This document shows, piece after piece, positions 43,609 to 53,282 of a stretch of 64,000 nt of DNA. The notes below the pieces were generated by a model. That model did not search any database. It had not been told where the DNA came from and saw only the letters and a program-made list of their open reading frames with translations. Each line of letters begins with the position of its first letter. The stretch's first letter is position 1. Made by a program: the position numbers and the translations under genes. This stretch comes from an uncultured Altererythrobacter sp. (lineage in GTDB: Bacteria > Pseudomonadota > Alphaproteobacteria > Sphingomonadales > Sphingomonadaceae): the NCBI GenBank assembly GCA_913055875.1, contig CAJXJY010000005.1, positions 1 to 64,000 of the forward strand, given 5' to 3'.

Positions 43609-45009
43609 ATGAGCCACCAATTCGACCCGACCGTGCTGCGCGAATACGACATTCGCGGGATCATCGGCGAGACGCTCGGTCCCGACGACGCGCGCGCGAT
43701 CGGGCGCAGCTTCGCCACGCTCCTGCGGCGAGCGGGGGGGAAGACTGTTGCGGTTGGCTATGACGGGCGCGTCAGCTCGCCGATGCTCGAACATGCGCTG
43801 GTCGAGGGGCTGACCGCGAGCGGCTGCGACGTGGTGCGGATCGGCATGGGGCCGACGCCGATGCTGTATTACGCCGAAGCCTCATCCGAGCAGGTGGACG
43901 GCGGCATTCAGATAACCGGCAGCCACAACCCCGCCAATTACAACGGCTTCAAGATGGTATTTCAGGGGCGTCCGTTTTTCGGCGAGGACATCCAGACCGT
44001 CGGCCGGCTCGCCGCCGCGGGCGATTGGGACGACGGGACCGGCGAGGTTTCCGACCGCGCAGTGCTCGACGATTACGTCGCCCGGCTGCTCGCTCCGCTC
44101 GCCGGACTCGAGGGCGACGTCTCCGGCCTCAAGGTCGGCTGGGATGCGGGCAACGGGGCCGCGGGTCCCGCGCTCGAAGCGCTTGCCGCGCGCCTGCCGG
44201 GCGAGCACCATCTGCTCTTCACCGAGGTCGATGGCGATTTTCCCAATCATCATCCCGATCCCACCGTCGAAGCCAATCTCGAGGACCTGCGCGCGCTGGT
44301 TGCGGCGGAGGATCTCGATTTCGGCGTGGCGTTCGACGGCGACGGCGACCGCATCGGCGCGATCGACGGCGAAGGCCGCGTCATCTGGGGGGATCAGTTA
44401 CTGATGATCTACGCCGAAGACCTCCTCGCAAGACTACCTAATGCGACGGTGATCGCCGACGTGAAGGCGAGCCGCGCGCTGTTCGACCATGTCGCGGCGC
44501 ATGGCGGCAAGCCGGTGATGTGGAAGACCGGACATTCGCTGATCAAGGCGAAGATGAAGGAAACGCGCAGCCCGCTGGCAGGCGAAATGAGCGGGCACGT
44601 GTTTTTCGCCGACGACTATTACGGCTACGACGACGCACTCTATGCCGGGGTGCGGCTGATGGCCGCGTCGGCGCGGCTGGGCAAATCGGTGACCGAATTG
44701 CGTGGTGCGATGCCGGCGATGGTCAACACGCCCGAAATGCGCTTCCAGGTCGACGAGAGCCGCAAGTTCGCCGCGATCGACGAGGTCAGGGCGCGGCTCG
44801 CCGACAGTCCGGCGCAAGTCGACGGCACCGATGGCGTGCGGGTGACCACCGACGACGGCTGGTGGCTGCTGCGCGCTTCGAACACGCAGGACGTCCTCGT
44901 CGCGCGTGCCGAAAGCGACAGCGAGGAGGGGCTCGAACGCCTGATCGCGCAGATCGACGAACAACTCGCAGCAAGCGGTCTCGAACGCGGGCTGCAGGCG
45001 GGGCATTGA
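43609..45009 (+). CDS. Phosphomannomutase/phosphoglucomutase
   Basis: 466 residues from the ATG at 43609. Alpha-D-phosphohexomutase family: the phosphoserine is Ser105 in QITGSHNPANYNG, the metal loop is FDGDGDRIG (about residue 245), the sugar-binding GEMSGHVFF follows, and a C-terminal phosphate-binding RASNT loop. N-terminal FDPTVLREYDIRGIIG is typical of AlgC/ManB. It supplies mannose-1-P or glucose-1-P for polysaccharide and lipid glycosylation, but is not physically part of the acyltransferase cluster. Confidence 0.93.
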   Translation: MSHQFDPTVLREYDIRGIIGETLGPDDARAIGRSFATLLRRAGGKTVAVGYDGRVSSPMLEHALVEGLTASGCDVVRIGMGPTPMLYYAEASSEQVDGGIQITGSHNPANYNGFKMVFQGRPFFGEDIQTVGRLAAAGDWDDGTGEVSDRAVLDDYVARLLAPLAGLEGDVSGLKVGWDAGNGAAGPALEALAARLPGEHHLLFTEVDGDFPNHHPDPTVEANLEDLRALVAAEDLDFGVAFDGDGDRIGAIDGEGRVIWGDQLLMIYAEDLLARLPNATVIADVKASRALFDHVAAHGGKPVMWKTGHSLIKAKMKETRSPLAGEMSGHVFFADDYYGYDDALYAGVRLMAASARLGKSVTELRGAMPAMVNTPEMRFQVDESRKFAAIDEVRARLADSPAQVDGTDGVRVTTDDGWWLLRASNTQDVLVARAESDSEEGLERLIAQIDEQLAASGLERGLQAGH

Positions 45010-45023
45010 AAGGGAGTAAGACG

Positions 45024-45875
45024 ATGAAACGGGTTGCCATTATTGCCGGTATTGCGGCGCTTGCGCTGGGACAGCCGCTCGCGGCACAGGACGCCGAAAC
45101 CGGCGACGACATGGCCGAAATATCGGCCATGGCCGATATTTTCGGGGACATGTTCAAGGCGGAGCCGCTTACGGCCGAGCAGGAAGCGCGCTTGCCGCAG
45201 GCGGAAACGGTCGTCGACAAGATATTCCCCCCGGGAAGCTTCGCCAAGATGATGGAGGACACGCTCGAGCCGATGATGGATGCGATCACGGCGTCGGTCG
45301 GCGAGCTTCCGCTCGGGCAGATCGCCGCACTCGCCGGACGCGATCCCGCGGACGTGGCGGAAATGGGCGATGCCACGCTCGGCGAGGTCATGGCGATCCT
45401 CGATCCGGCGCATGAGGAACGCAACCGGATCGTAACGGAGATCACCGTCGACATGACGCTCGAGCTGATGGAACGGCTCGAGCCGTCCTATCGCGCGGGC
45501 CTCATGCGCGCTTATGCCGTGCGGTTCACCGAAGAGGAAATGGCCGAACTCAACCGCTTCTTCGAAACGCCGGTGGGCAGCCATTATGCCGCCGAATCGA
45601 TGCTGATCTATGCCGATCCGCAGGTGATGTCCGCGATGAACGAAATGATGCCGATGATGATGGAAATGATGCCCGGCATGATGGAGCGTATGCAGGAAAG
45701 CATGGCATCGCTTCCCGCGCCGAAAAGCTATGAAGACCTTGGCGCGGAAGAGCGCGGGCAACTGGCTGCGGCGCTCGGCGTTTCGAAAGAGGACCTGCGC
45801 GAAAACGCGGCGGCTGCCAGGGCAGCCGAAGATGTATCCGACGCCGCCGACGAGGGGGACGGTTCGGAATACTGA
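45024..45875 (+). CDS. Exported DUF2059 protein with methionine-rich stretch
   Basis: 283 residues from the ATG at 45024 behind GGGAGTAAG. Signal peptide of about 22 residues. A DUF2059-type helical region (about 125-200) contains MRAYAVRFTEEEMAELNRFF and ETPVGSHY. Residues 202-227 are extraordinary: 13 of 26 are Met, mostly as MM pairs. The tail is Ala- and acid-rich. Periplasmic; function unknown. The Met run could bind Cu(I) or Ag(I) or form an amphipathic surface, but this is speculation. Confidence 0.8.
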   Translation: MKRVAIIAGIAALALGQPLAAQDAETGDDMAEISAMADIFGDMFKAEPLTAEQEARLPQAETVVDKIFPPGSFAKMMEDTLEPMMDAITASVGELPLGQIAALAGRDPADVAEMGDATLGEVMAILDPAHEERNRIVTEITVDMTLELMERLEPSYRAGLMRAYAVRFTEEEMAELNRFFETPVGSHYAAESMLIYADPQVMSAMNEMMPMMMEMMPGMMERMQESMASLPAPKSYEDLGAEERGQLAAALGVSKEDLRENAAAARAAEDVSDAADEGDGSEY

Positions 45876-45935
45876 CCGGGATGGCGCCGTTACAGCGCGC
45901 TTGACAGCGCATCTTTCCTTTCGTAAATTTCTGTC

Positions 45936-46508
45936 ATGACAGAAACAACGGTTAAGTCGCAAACATTGCCGGCGGCGGTCGAAACCTTCGTCCTGCGCTG
46001 GGGCGATCTGGGCGGACAGTGGGGCGTCAACCGCTCGGTCGCGCAGATTCACGCGCTGCTCTACCTGTCCGACCGGCCACGCACCGCCGACTATATCGCC
46101 GATACGCTCGGCATGGCGCGCTCGAACGTATCGAACAGCCTCAAGGAGCTGCAGAACTGGCAGCTGGTCCGGCGCGTCCCCGTGCTCGGCGACCGGCGCG
46201 ACCATTTCGAGGCCGAGACCGATCTGTGGCTGATGGCGACGCGAATCGCGCAGGGACGCAAGGCGCGCGAGGTCGATCCGATGGTCGCCGCGATCCATGC
46301 CGCCATGGCGGAGGCCGACGATCCCGCGATCGGACCGGTCGTCCGCAAGCGGCTGGCGGCGATGGACGAGTTCGTCGGCACCGTCGAGCGCTGGTACGAG
46401 CAGATGCTCAAGGTGCCGCCGAGCCAGATCATGGCGCTGATCCGCATGGGAACCAGGGTGGTGAATCTGCTCAAGCCGGGCCGCGGCAAGCGGGCAAGTC
46501 CCGAATAG
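45936..46508 (+). CDS. GbsR/MarR-family transcriptional regulator
   Basis: 190 residues. A winged helix at about 30-100: QIHALLYLSDRPRTADYIAD, GMARSNVSNSLKELQNW, VRRVPVLGDRRDHFEAETD, the last being the wing motif of the GbsR group. The C-terminal helices are likely for dimerisation. The ligand is unknown; the closely following DUF4166 gene (29 bp) is the obvious candidate target. Confidence 0.88.
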   Translation: MTETTVKSQTLPAAVETFVLRWGDLGGQWGVNRSVAQIHALLYLSDRPRTADYIADTLGMARSNVSNSLKELQNWQLVRRVPVLGDRRDHFEAETDLWLMATRIAQGRKAREVDPMVAAIHAAMAEADDPAIGPVVRKRLAAMDEFVGTVERWYEQMLKVPPSQIMALIRMGTRVVNLLKPGRGKRASPE

Positions 46509-46537
46509 ACGGCAAGCCGAAGTCGAAAGGGAAGGCG

Positions 46538-47236
46538 ATGCGAGAAACGCTGCGCGATCTTCACGAGGATTTCCTTCCCCGCTCGCGACCTCGCGTAAAG
46601 CACGGTGAGTTGCCGCTCGGCGATTTGCGGTTCCGCCGGGTGCTGGGTGCCGAAGCGTGGGACGGCCTGCCCCAGGCGGTTCGTGCGCGCTTTTCGAAAC
46701 GGCTGCGCGCCGGAGCCTCGGCAAGCTATGACGGCGTCATCCTCGAACACCGCATGAGCCGCAGCGGCTGGCTGCTCGCGCAGCTATGCCGCGTGATCGG
46801 CGCGCCGCTGCCGCTCGAGCGTCTCGCCGGCACCGCTGCGGTGGTTACCGTGACCGAGGATGGCGACAGTGGCGGGCAGGTATGGACCCGAGTCTATGCG
46901 CGGCGCAGCGGCTTTCCGCAGACCATCCACAGCGCCAAGCGGTTCGCGGGCCCGACCGGTCTCGAGGAATATCTCGGCGCCGGGTTCGGCATCGCACTCG
47001 ATGCCGAGCCGGTCGCGCAGGGCATCCGCTTCTCCAGCGCGCATTATTTCCTCGCCGTTGCCGGGCGCAAGCTGCGGCTCCCCGCCTGGCTGGCGCCGGG
47101 GCGGCTTCGCATCGAACATCGCGACATCGGCTGCGGCCAGTTCCTCTTCACGTTGCGGCTCGATCACCCCTTGCTCGGCGAGCTGATGCACCAGACGGGC
47201 CTGTTCCGCGATCGCGCCTCGGGATCCGGGCCGTAA
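46538..47236 (+). CDS. DUF4166-family protein
   Basis: 232 residues from the ATG at 46538. The sequence matches the DUF4166 pattern: a compact domain with LEHRMSRSGWLLAQLCRVIG, VWTRVYARRSGFPQTIHSAK and a C-terminal IEHRDIGCGQFLFTLRLDHP. No signal peptide and no known activity. Adjacent and co-directional with the GbsR-type regulator. Confidence 0.72.
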   Translation: MRETLRDLHEDFLPRSRPRVKHGELPLGDLRFRRVLGAEAWDGLPQAVRARFSKRLRAGASASYDGVILEHRMSRSGWLLAQLCRVIGAPLPLERLAGTAAVVTVTEDGDSGGQVWTRVYARRSGFPQTIHSAKRFAGPTGLEEYLGAGFGIALDAEPVAQGIRFSSAHYFLAVAGRKLRLPAWLAPGRLRIEHRDIGCGQFLFTLRLDHPLLGELMHQTGLFRDRASGSGP

Positions 47237-47300
47237 ACCTCTGGAATCCCCCGCCCGCCTTGCTAAGGCTGAACACGACGATGAGGGGTTCAACGACGAA

Positions 47301-49013
47301 ATGCTGATCGGGATCGATCTCGGCACGACCAACAGTGCCGTTGCAATCTGGCGCGACGAGCGGTCGGAACTGGTTCCCAATGCGCTCGGCGACCTGCTGA
47401 CCCCTTCCGCAGTCTCGATAGACCGGAGCGGGCAGGTCTGGACCGGCGCCGCAGCACTCGACCGCCTGGCGACGCATCCGGAGGAGACCGTTACCAGCTT
47501 CAAGCGGATGATGGGCACCGAGGCGAGCGTGCGTATCGGCAAGCGCGACTACCGGGCGGAGGAATTGTCTGCGCTGATCCTGTCCTCGCTGGTCGACGAT
47601 GCCGAGCAGGCGCTTGGCGAGCGCCCGACCGCCGCCGTCATCACCGTGCCCGCCTATTTCAACGAGAAACAGCGCCGCGCCACACGCCGCGCAGGCGAAA
47701 TCGCCGGGCTCGAAGTGCGCCGGCTGATCAACGAGCCGACCGCCGCCGCGCTCGCCTACGGATTGCAGGACCGTGACGACCGAGAGCCGTTCCTGGTGTT
47801 CGACCTCGGTGGCGGCACGTTCGACGTGTCGATCGTCGAGATGTTCGAAGGCATTGTCGAAGTCCGTGCCTCGGCGGGCGACAACCGGCTCGGGGGCGAC
47901 GATTTCAATGCGGCGATGGTGCAGCTGGTCGAGGAGCGGCTCGGCGAGGACGCCGAGGCTGCGCTCGAGGCGCTGCCGTCCGAGCGGCGCAATGCGCTGA
48001 TGACCCTGGCCGCCGAGAAAGCCCGCCGAACCTTGTCGGACAAGGCGGAGGCCGAATTCGCCGTGACCATCGGCGACCGGCGCTTTTCCGCGGCAGTCGC
48101 CGGCGAGAAATTCGAGGAAGCGGCCAAGTGGCTGATCAAGCGGCTGCGCGATCCGGTGATCCGCTCGTTGCGCGATACCGGCATCAACGTGAAGGAATTG
48201 AGCGAAGTCGTGCTGGTCGGTGGCGCGACCCGAATGCCGGTGGTGCGCAAGGCGCTGACGCGGATGTTCGGACGCTTTCCCAACCATTCGGTCCATCCCG
48301 ATCACGCGGTCGCGCTCGGTGCGGCGGTTCAGGCCGGATTGCTGGCCCGGGACGGCGGTCTCGACGAGATTCGCATTACCGACGTGGCCCCCTTCACGCT
48401 CGGGGTGGATACCGCCGATCGCGACAATTTCGGCGTGATCCATTCGGGCATCTTTTCGCCCATAATCGAGCGCAACACACCCGTGCCGGTCAGCCGGATG
48501 CAATATTATTCGACCATGCAGGACAACCAGCGCGAGGTCGAATTCAACGTCTTCCAGGGCGAGGCGCGCGACGTGAAAAACAACGTCAAACTGGGCACGG
48601 TGCGCATCGGGGTACCGCCCAAGCCCGCCGGCCATATCGCGATCGAGATCCGGTTCACTTACGACACCAACGGGTTGCTCGAAATCGATGTCGAGGTGCC
48701 CGAGACCGGGCTCAAGAAGAACCTGGTCATCGTCGACGAGGAAGACGGGCGCAGCGCGAAGGATATCGAGCAAAGCCGCAAGGCGATCGAGAAGCTCAAG
48801 GTCCACCCGCGCGACGAGGCCGAAAACGTCGCCGCGATGACGCGCGCAGAGCGCTGCTACGAGGGGTTCACCGGCCCTGCGCGGCACATGATCGGCGAAT
48901 GGATCACCGAGTTCCAAGGGGCGCTCGAAAAACAGGATCCGCGCGTCATTGCCGATGCGCGCGGGCGATTGCTTTCCGCGCTCGACGAGCTCGAAGCGAA
49001 CCCGCCGCTGTGA
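47301..49013 (+). CDS. HscC-type Hsp70 chaperone
   Basis: 570 residues, shorter than DnaK (about 640) because the C-terminal lid is reduced. ATPase domain: IGIDLGTTNSAVAIW, VPAYFNEKQRRATRRAGEIA, FDLGGGTFDVSIVEM, VVLVGGATRMP. Substrate-binding domain from about 385, IERNTPVPVSRM. The length and sequence style match E. coli HscC (about 556 aa), a specialised Hsp70. The next gene, overlapping by 4 bp, encodes a J-like partner. Confidence 0.9.
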   Translation: MLIGIDLGTTNSAVAIWRDERSELVPNALGDLLTPSAVSIDRSGQVWTGAAALDRLATHPEETVTSFKRMMGTEASVRIGKRDYRAEELSALILSSLVDDAEQALGERPTAAVITVPAYFNEKQRRATRRAGEIAGLEVRRLINEPTAAALAYGLQDRDDREPFLVFDLGGGTFDVSIVEMFEGIVEVRASAGDNRLGGDDFNAAMVQLVEERLGEDAEAALEALPSERRNALMTLAAEKARRTLSDKAEAEFAVTIGDRRFSAAVAGEKFEEAAKWLIKRLRDPVIRSLRDTGINVKELSEVVLVGGATRMPVVRKALTRMFGRFPNHSVHPDHAVALGAAVQAGLLARDGGLDEIRITDVAPFTLGVDTADRDNFGVIHSGIFSPIIERNTPVPVSRMQYYSTMQDNQREVEFNVFQGEARDVKNNVKLGTVRIGVPPKPAGHIAIEIRFTYDTNGLLEIDVEVPETGLKKNLVIVDEEDGRSAKDIEQSRKAIEKLKVHPRDEAENVAAMTRAERCYEGFTGPARHMIGEWITEFQGALEKQDPRVIADARGRLLSALDELEANPPL

Positions 49014-50677
49014 GGGGGTGGCCCTGGCGCGCGCTCGGCATTGCGCAGACCGGCGACAGGGCGGCGATCCGCCGCGCCTATGCCGACAAGCTGCGCGAGA
49101 TGGATCTCGATCGCGAAATCGACGCCTATGCGGAGCTGCGCGCGGCGCGCGACGTCGCGTTGCGGCAGGCGAGCGAAACCGTTTCGCCGCTCGCCGACGA
49201 TGAGGCCTTCGACGACGCCGACCTGCTCGCACGCGATCCGGCGGCCGACCCCGAAAGCGATCGCCATGGCGGCGAATTGGGCCTCGACTGGCCGGTCGAG
49301 GAACGCGATTTCGATTTCGACTGGGACGATGTCGGTCTGCACGACGTGCCGAGGCGCGAATACGGCCCGGGTGCCGACCCGGATCCGCCGGAGGTCGCCG
49401 CGACGCAACAGGTCGAGGAGCAGATGCGCCGCCTCGGCACCCTGTTTTTTCCGAATGGCGAATATTCCGCCGAGCCGCTGACCTGGGCCGAGTTCGGGCA
49501 GGCCGAGGAGAGCGTCGGGGCGATCCTGGACCATGCGCTCGAGGGCGATATCGGCACGCACAGCGCGATCGACGAATATCTCGCCGAGATGTTGGCACAG
49601 GCCTGGCCGCGCTCGGCCCCGTTGCTCGAACGGGTGTCGGTGGCATTCGGTTGGCTCGACCAATCGGGGGTGATCGTCGAGCGGCCCGCGCTGCAATTCC
49701 TCAACCCGCGGCTGCGCGGCATGCGCTTCACTGACAACGTCGAACAGTCCGACCACCCGCTGCACAAGGCCTGGGAGGAGCTGAAACGGCCCGGCAAGCG
49801 TAGTTTCTTCGACGGTCTTAGGATCAAGCGCGAGGAGATCCACACGCTGCTGGGCGGGATTCGCGAGCGCTACCCGGAACTCGAATCGCATCTGGACCCC
49901 GAACGCGTCGAATCCTGGGAAAAGCCCGGACCGGAATGGGTCGGGTGGATCATCCGGCGCTTGTTCGTGCTGTTCCTCGTCGTCCAGGCGTTACGATTCT
50001 GCGGCGATGCGCTGCCCGATCCGCCTCAGCAGCCCGTAGTGCCTGAAGTCGAGGTGACGCAGTCCGAAGAGACGATTCCTCCCGCCGACTTCCTCCGCGA
50101 GATGTTCGGCACCAATGCTACCTCGGCGGAACTGGTAACGGCTGCACCCGCGCTCGCGGGGCAGGTCGGCAACATTCGGTACGGCAGCAGATACGACGGC
50201 CGGGAATCGGCCGTTCGCGAGGGGGCGTACCTGATTCGCCATCTCACCCATCGCGCGATCGAGAAGGCCCCCTTCGATGACCTGCTGGTGATCCACGCCT
50301 TGCGCCGCGATGCCGCCATGGCGGTCCGGGCGGAGGAGGGCGACGAAGCCTGCACCGAATTCCTGCGCAGCGCACGCTTGCCCGAAGGCTTCGAGCTCCC
50401 CGGACACATCCGGGCGCGCGAACGCAGGCTCGGCTGGAAGATGGTCGAGGCGGGCCTGATGGATCCCAACGAGGACCTGGGCGGCCCGGAGACCGCGCCT
50501 GTCCCGGCTTGGGTGTTCGATCGCGTTGCGAGAGCGACGGGCGCGACCGATGCGCAGATCGAGGCCGAATTCTCCGGCAAGGATCGTTCGCGCAGCTGCG
50601 CAATCCGGATTGCCCTGGTCGACGCCCTGTTGTCCCGACCCGGCGATGTCCCCGCCGACTTGCTCCGGCTGCGCTGA
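49010..50677 (+). CDS. J-like, membrane-anchored partner of the HscC chaperone
   Basis: 555 residues from a GTG that overlaps the Hsp70 stop (GTGA). The N-terminus WRALGIAQTGDRAAIRRAYA, then DAYAELRAARDVAL, is the degenerate J-like domain of HscC-associated proteins. The HPD tripeptide is absent; the loop reads EMDLDREID. One membrane segment (RRLFVLFLVVQALRF, near 305-320) separates an acidic cytoplasmic part from a C-terminal domain of unknown type (about 340-555). Likely the dedicated co-chaperone, but I do not recognise the large remainder. Confidence 0.72.
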   Translation: MRGWPWRALGIAQTGDRAAIRRAYADKLREMDLDREIDAYAELRAARDVALRQASETVSPLADDEAFDDADLLARDPAADPESDRHGGELGLDWPVEERDFDFDWDDVGLHDVPRREYGPGADPDPPEVAATQQVEEQMRRLGTLFFPNGEYSAEPLTWAEFGQAEESVGAILDHALEGDIGTHSAIDEYLAEMLAQAWPRSAPLLERVSVAFGWLDQSGVIVERPALQFLNPRLRGMRFTDNVEQSDHPLHKAWEELKRPGKRSFFDGLRIKREEIHTLLGGIRERYPELESHLDPERVESWEKPGPEWVGWIIRRLFVLFLVVQALRFCGDALPDPPQQPVVPEVEVTQSEETIPPADFLREMFGTNATSAELVTAAPALAGQVGNIRYGSRYDGRESAVREGAYLIRHLTHRAIEKAPFDDLLVIHALRRDAAMAVRAEEGDEACTEFLRSARLPEGFELPGHIRARERRLGWKMVEAGLMDPNEDLGGPETAPVPAWVFDRVARATGATDAQIEAEFSGKDRSRSCAIRIALVDALLSRPGDVPADLLRLR

Positions 50678-50738
50678 GCCGGGCACGGAACGCGTCGTGC
50701 GATCGAGCGCTTGGAAACCGAGCGCTTTACCGGGATAG

Positions 50739-53201
50739 ATGCACGCCAGTATGACCGAGGCGGAACTCCCCTCAGAAATAGCCGACTGGTTCGACGCGCG
50801 CGGTTGGTGCGTACGGCGCCACCAGGCCGACATGCTCGTTGCGAGCGATGCCGGGCGGCACGCGCTGCTGGTCGCCGATACGGGGGCGGGCAAGACGCTG
50901 GCGGGATTCCTGCCGACGCTTGCCGACTTCACCCTGTCGCGGCTCGGCGAGGCGAAGCCACCGGACGGCCTCCACACTCTGTACGTCTCGCCGCTCAAGG
51001 CGCTGGCGCACGACGTACAGCGCAATCTCGTGACCCCGGTCGAGGAGATGGGCCTGCCGATCCGGATCGAGACGCGCAGCGGCGATACCCCGTCCGACCG
51101 CAAGCGCCGCCAGCGCAGCAAGCCGCCGCACATCCTGCTGACCACACCGGAGAGCCTCTCGCTATTGCTCAGCTATCCCGACAGTTTCGAGTTGTTCGCC
51201 GGGTTGAAGCGCGTGGTCATCGACGAGGTCCACGCCTTTGCCACGGGCAAACGCGGCGACCTGCTCGCGCTGGCGCTCGGTAGACTGCAGGCGATCGCGC
51301 CTGACATGCAGCGCGTCGCCTTGTCGGCGACTGTCGCCGATCCGGAGGCGTTTGTCGAATGGCTCGCGCCGTGGGGTGAAATCGATAGCGTTGAACTGGT
51401 CGAGGGCGAGCAGGGTGCCGATCCGCAAGTCGAGATCCTGTTGCCCGAGAAAGAGCGTGTGCCGTGGGGCGGGCATGCAGGCCGCTGGGCGATCCCGCAG
51501 CTCTACGAGGAGATCCTTCGCAACAAGACGACGCTGGTATTCACCAACACCCGCTTCCTCGCCGAGTTCGTCTTCCAGCTGCTGTGGGACGCCAATGAGG
51601 ACAATCTGCCTATCGGCATCCACCACGGATCGCTCGCGAAGGAAGCGCGGCGCAAGGTCGAAGGTGCCATGGCGCGCGGCGAACTGCGCGCCCTGATATG
51701 TACCGCCAGCCTCGATCTCGGCATAGATTGGGGCGATATCGACTGCGTCGTGCAGATGGGCGCGCCGAAGGGATCGAGCCGCCTGCTCCAGCGGATCGGC
51801 CGCGCCAATCACCGGCTCGACCGGCCCAGCCGCGCGATCCTGGTGCCGGGCAACCGCTTCGAGTTTCTCGAAGCGACCGCGGCCAAGGATGCAGTGGACG
51901 AGGGCCGGCGCGATGGCGAGGGCTTTCGTCCGGGCGGGCTCGACGTGCTCGCCCAGCATGTCATGGCCTGCGCCTGCGCGGCACCGTTCGACGAGCGCGA
52001 ATTGCTGGCCGAAATCCGATCGAGCTTGGCGTATGCCTGGGTCGACGAGGAGGTGTGGCAGCGTGTGCTCGGCTTCGTCGAGAACGGCGGCTACGCGCTG
52101 CGCGCCTACGACCGGTTCAAGCGGATCGTGCGGGACAGGAGCGGGGTCTGGAGGCTGACTCACCCCGAACACGCGCAGCGGCACCGGATGAATGCCGGGA
52201 TCATCGTCGATTCGGAAATGCTCACCGTGCGCTTCCGGAACGGCCGCCAGCTCGGCAAGGTCGAAGAGCGCTTCGCCGCGACGCTGTCGCCCGGAGACAC
52301 CTTCTTCTTCGCCGGCATGTCGCTCGAGGTCGAGCAGCTCAAGGACATGGACGTCGTCGTTCGCGCGGCGAAGAAATCGGCCACCATCCCGTCCTATGGC
52401 GGTCAGCGCCTGCCGTTGACCACGCACCTCGCCGAGCGGGTCCGTGCAATGCTCGTCGATCGCGCGGGCTGGGCGCGCTTTCCCGACGATGTGCGCGAAT
52501 GGCTCGAAGTGCAGGACTGGCGCAGCCGCATGCCGGGGCCGGGCGAGCTGCTGGTCGAGAGCTTCCCCCATCAGAAGAAGCATTACAGCGTCTATTACAC
52601 GTTCGAGGGCTGGAACGCGAACCAGAGTCTCGGCATGCTGATCATGCGGCGGATGGAGGATCGCGGGCTTTTGCCCGGCGGTTTCGTCGCCAACGACTAC
52701 TCGCTCGCGGTCTGGGGGTTGAAGCCGGTGAGCGATCCCGGTGTGCTGCTGTCGCCCGATATCCTCGCGCACGAATTCGTCGACTGGGTGCAGGAATCGC
52801 ACCTGCTGCGACGCGCCTTCCGCGAAGTCGCGGTGATCGCGGGGCTGGTCGAACGCCAGCATCCCGGCAAGCGCAAGACCGGCAAGCAGGTCACCTTCTC
52901 GACCGATTTGATCTACGACGTGCTGCGCAAATACGAACCCGAACACGTGCTGCTCGAAGCTGCCTGGGCCGATGCGCGCGCGCGGCTGACCGATGTCGGG
53001 CGGCTCGCGGATCTGCTCGAGCGCTCGGCCGAGCAGCTCGTCCATGTCGAGCTCGATCGTGTAAGCCCGCTCGCGGTGCCGGTGATGACCATGCTCGGCC
53101 GCGAGGCGATGCCGCAGGGCTCGGTCGACGAGGAATTGCTGCTCGAAGCCGAGACGCTGGCGGGAGAGGCGATGCGCGTGGACCTCCCGGGAGAGCGATA
53201 G
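50739..53201 (+). CDS. Lhr-type DEXH-box helicase (ligase-associated DNA damage response family)
   Basis: 820 residues from the ATG at 50739; MTEAEL four codons later is an alternative. SF2 helicase: Walker A ADTGAGKT, VVIDEVHAF (DEVH), ALSATVAD, and motif VI LLQRIGRANHRLDR, followed by the winged-helix/Lhr C-terminal extensions. It matches the bacterial Lhr group usually encoded with an ATP-dependent ligase, an exonuclease and the phosphoesterase PdeM. None of those partners lies next to it here. Confidence 0.9.
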   Translation: MHASMTEAELPSEIADWFDARGWCVRRHQADMLVASDAGRHALLVADTGAGKTLAGFLPTLADFTLSRLGEAKPPDGLHTLYVSPLKALAHDVQRNLVTPVEEMGLPIRIETRSGDTPSDRKRRQRSKPPHILLTTPESLSLLLSYPDSFELFAGLKRVVIDEVHAFATGKRGDLLALALGRLQAIAPDMQRVALSATVADPEAFVEWLAPWGEIDSVELVEGEQGADPQVEILLPEKERVPWGGHAGRWAIPQLYEEILRNKTTLVFTNTRFLAEFVFQLLWDANEDNLPIGIHHGSLAKEARRKVEGAMARGELRALICTASLDLGIDWGDIDCVVQMGAPKGSSRLLQRIGRANHRLDRPSRAILVPGNRFEFLEATAAKDAVDEGRRDGEGFRPGGLDVLAQHVMACACAAPFDERELLAEIRSSLAYAWVDEEVWQRVLGFVENGGYALRAYDRFKRIVRDRSGVWRLTHPEHAQRHRMNAGIIVDSEMLTVRFRNGRQLGKVEERFAATLSPGDTFFFAGMSLEVEQLKDMDVVVRAAKKSATIPSYGGQRLPLTTHLAERVRAMLVDRAGWARFPDDVREWLEVQDWRSRMPGPGELLVESFPHQKKHYSVYYTFEGWNANQSLGMLIMRRMEDRGLLPGGFVANDYSLAVWGLKPVSDPGVLLSPDILAHEFVDWVQESHLLRRAFREVAVIAGLVERQHPGKRKTGKQVTFSTDLIYDVLRKYEPEHVLLEAAWADARARLTDVGRLADLLERSAEQLVHVELDRVSPLAVPVMTMLGREAMPQGSVDEELLLEAETLAGEAMRVDLPGER

Positions 53202-53203
53202 AC

Positions 53204-53281
53204 TCTGTTTCGGCGAAGGTGAAATCGCTCCAGCAGGGAGCGGGCCGGTGCCGCTACCGTTTCAGCATTGCTGAAACAGGG
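53204..53281. repeat. Family B repeat, locus 4 (short form)
   Basis: Between the convergent helicase and ExbD-like genes. It contains GGGCCGGTGCCGCTACCGTT, the outer word of the other family B sites, and a perfect hairpin GTTTCAGC-ATT-GCTGAAAC (53259-53277) matching the TTTCAGC...GCTGAA flanks of loci 1 and 2. The long CCCACGCCCCC hairpin is missing, so this looks like a core or remnant. Confidence 0.75.
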
Positions 53282-53282
53282 T

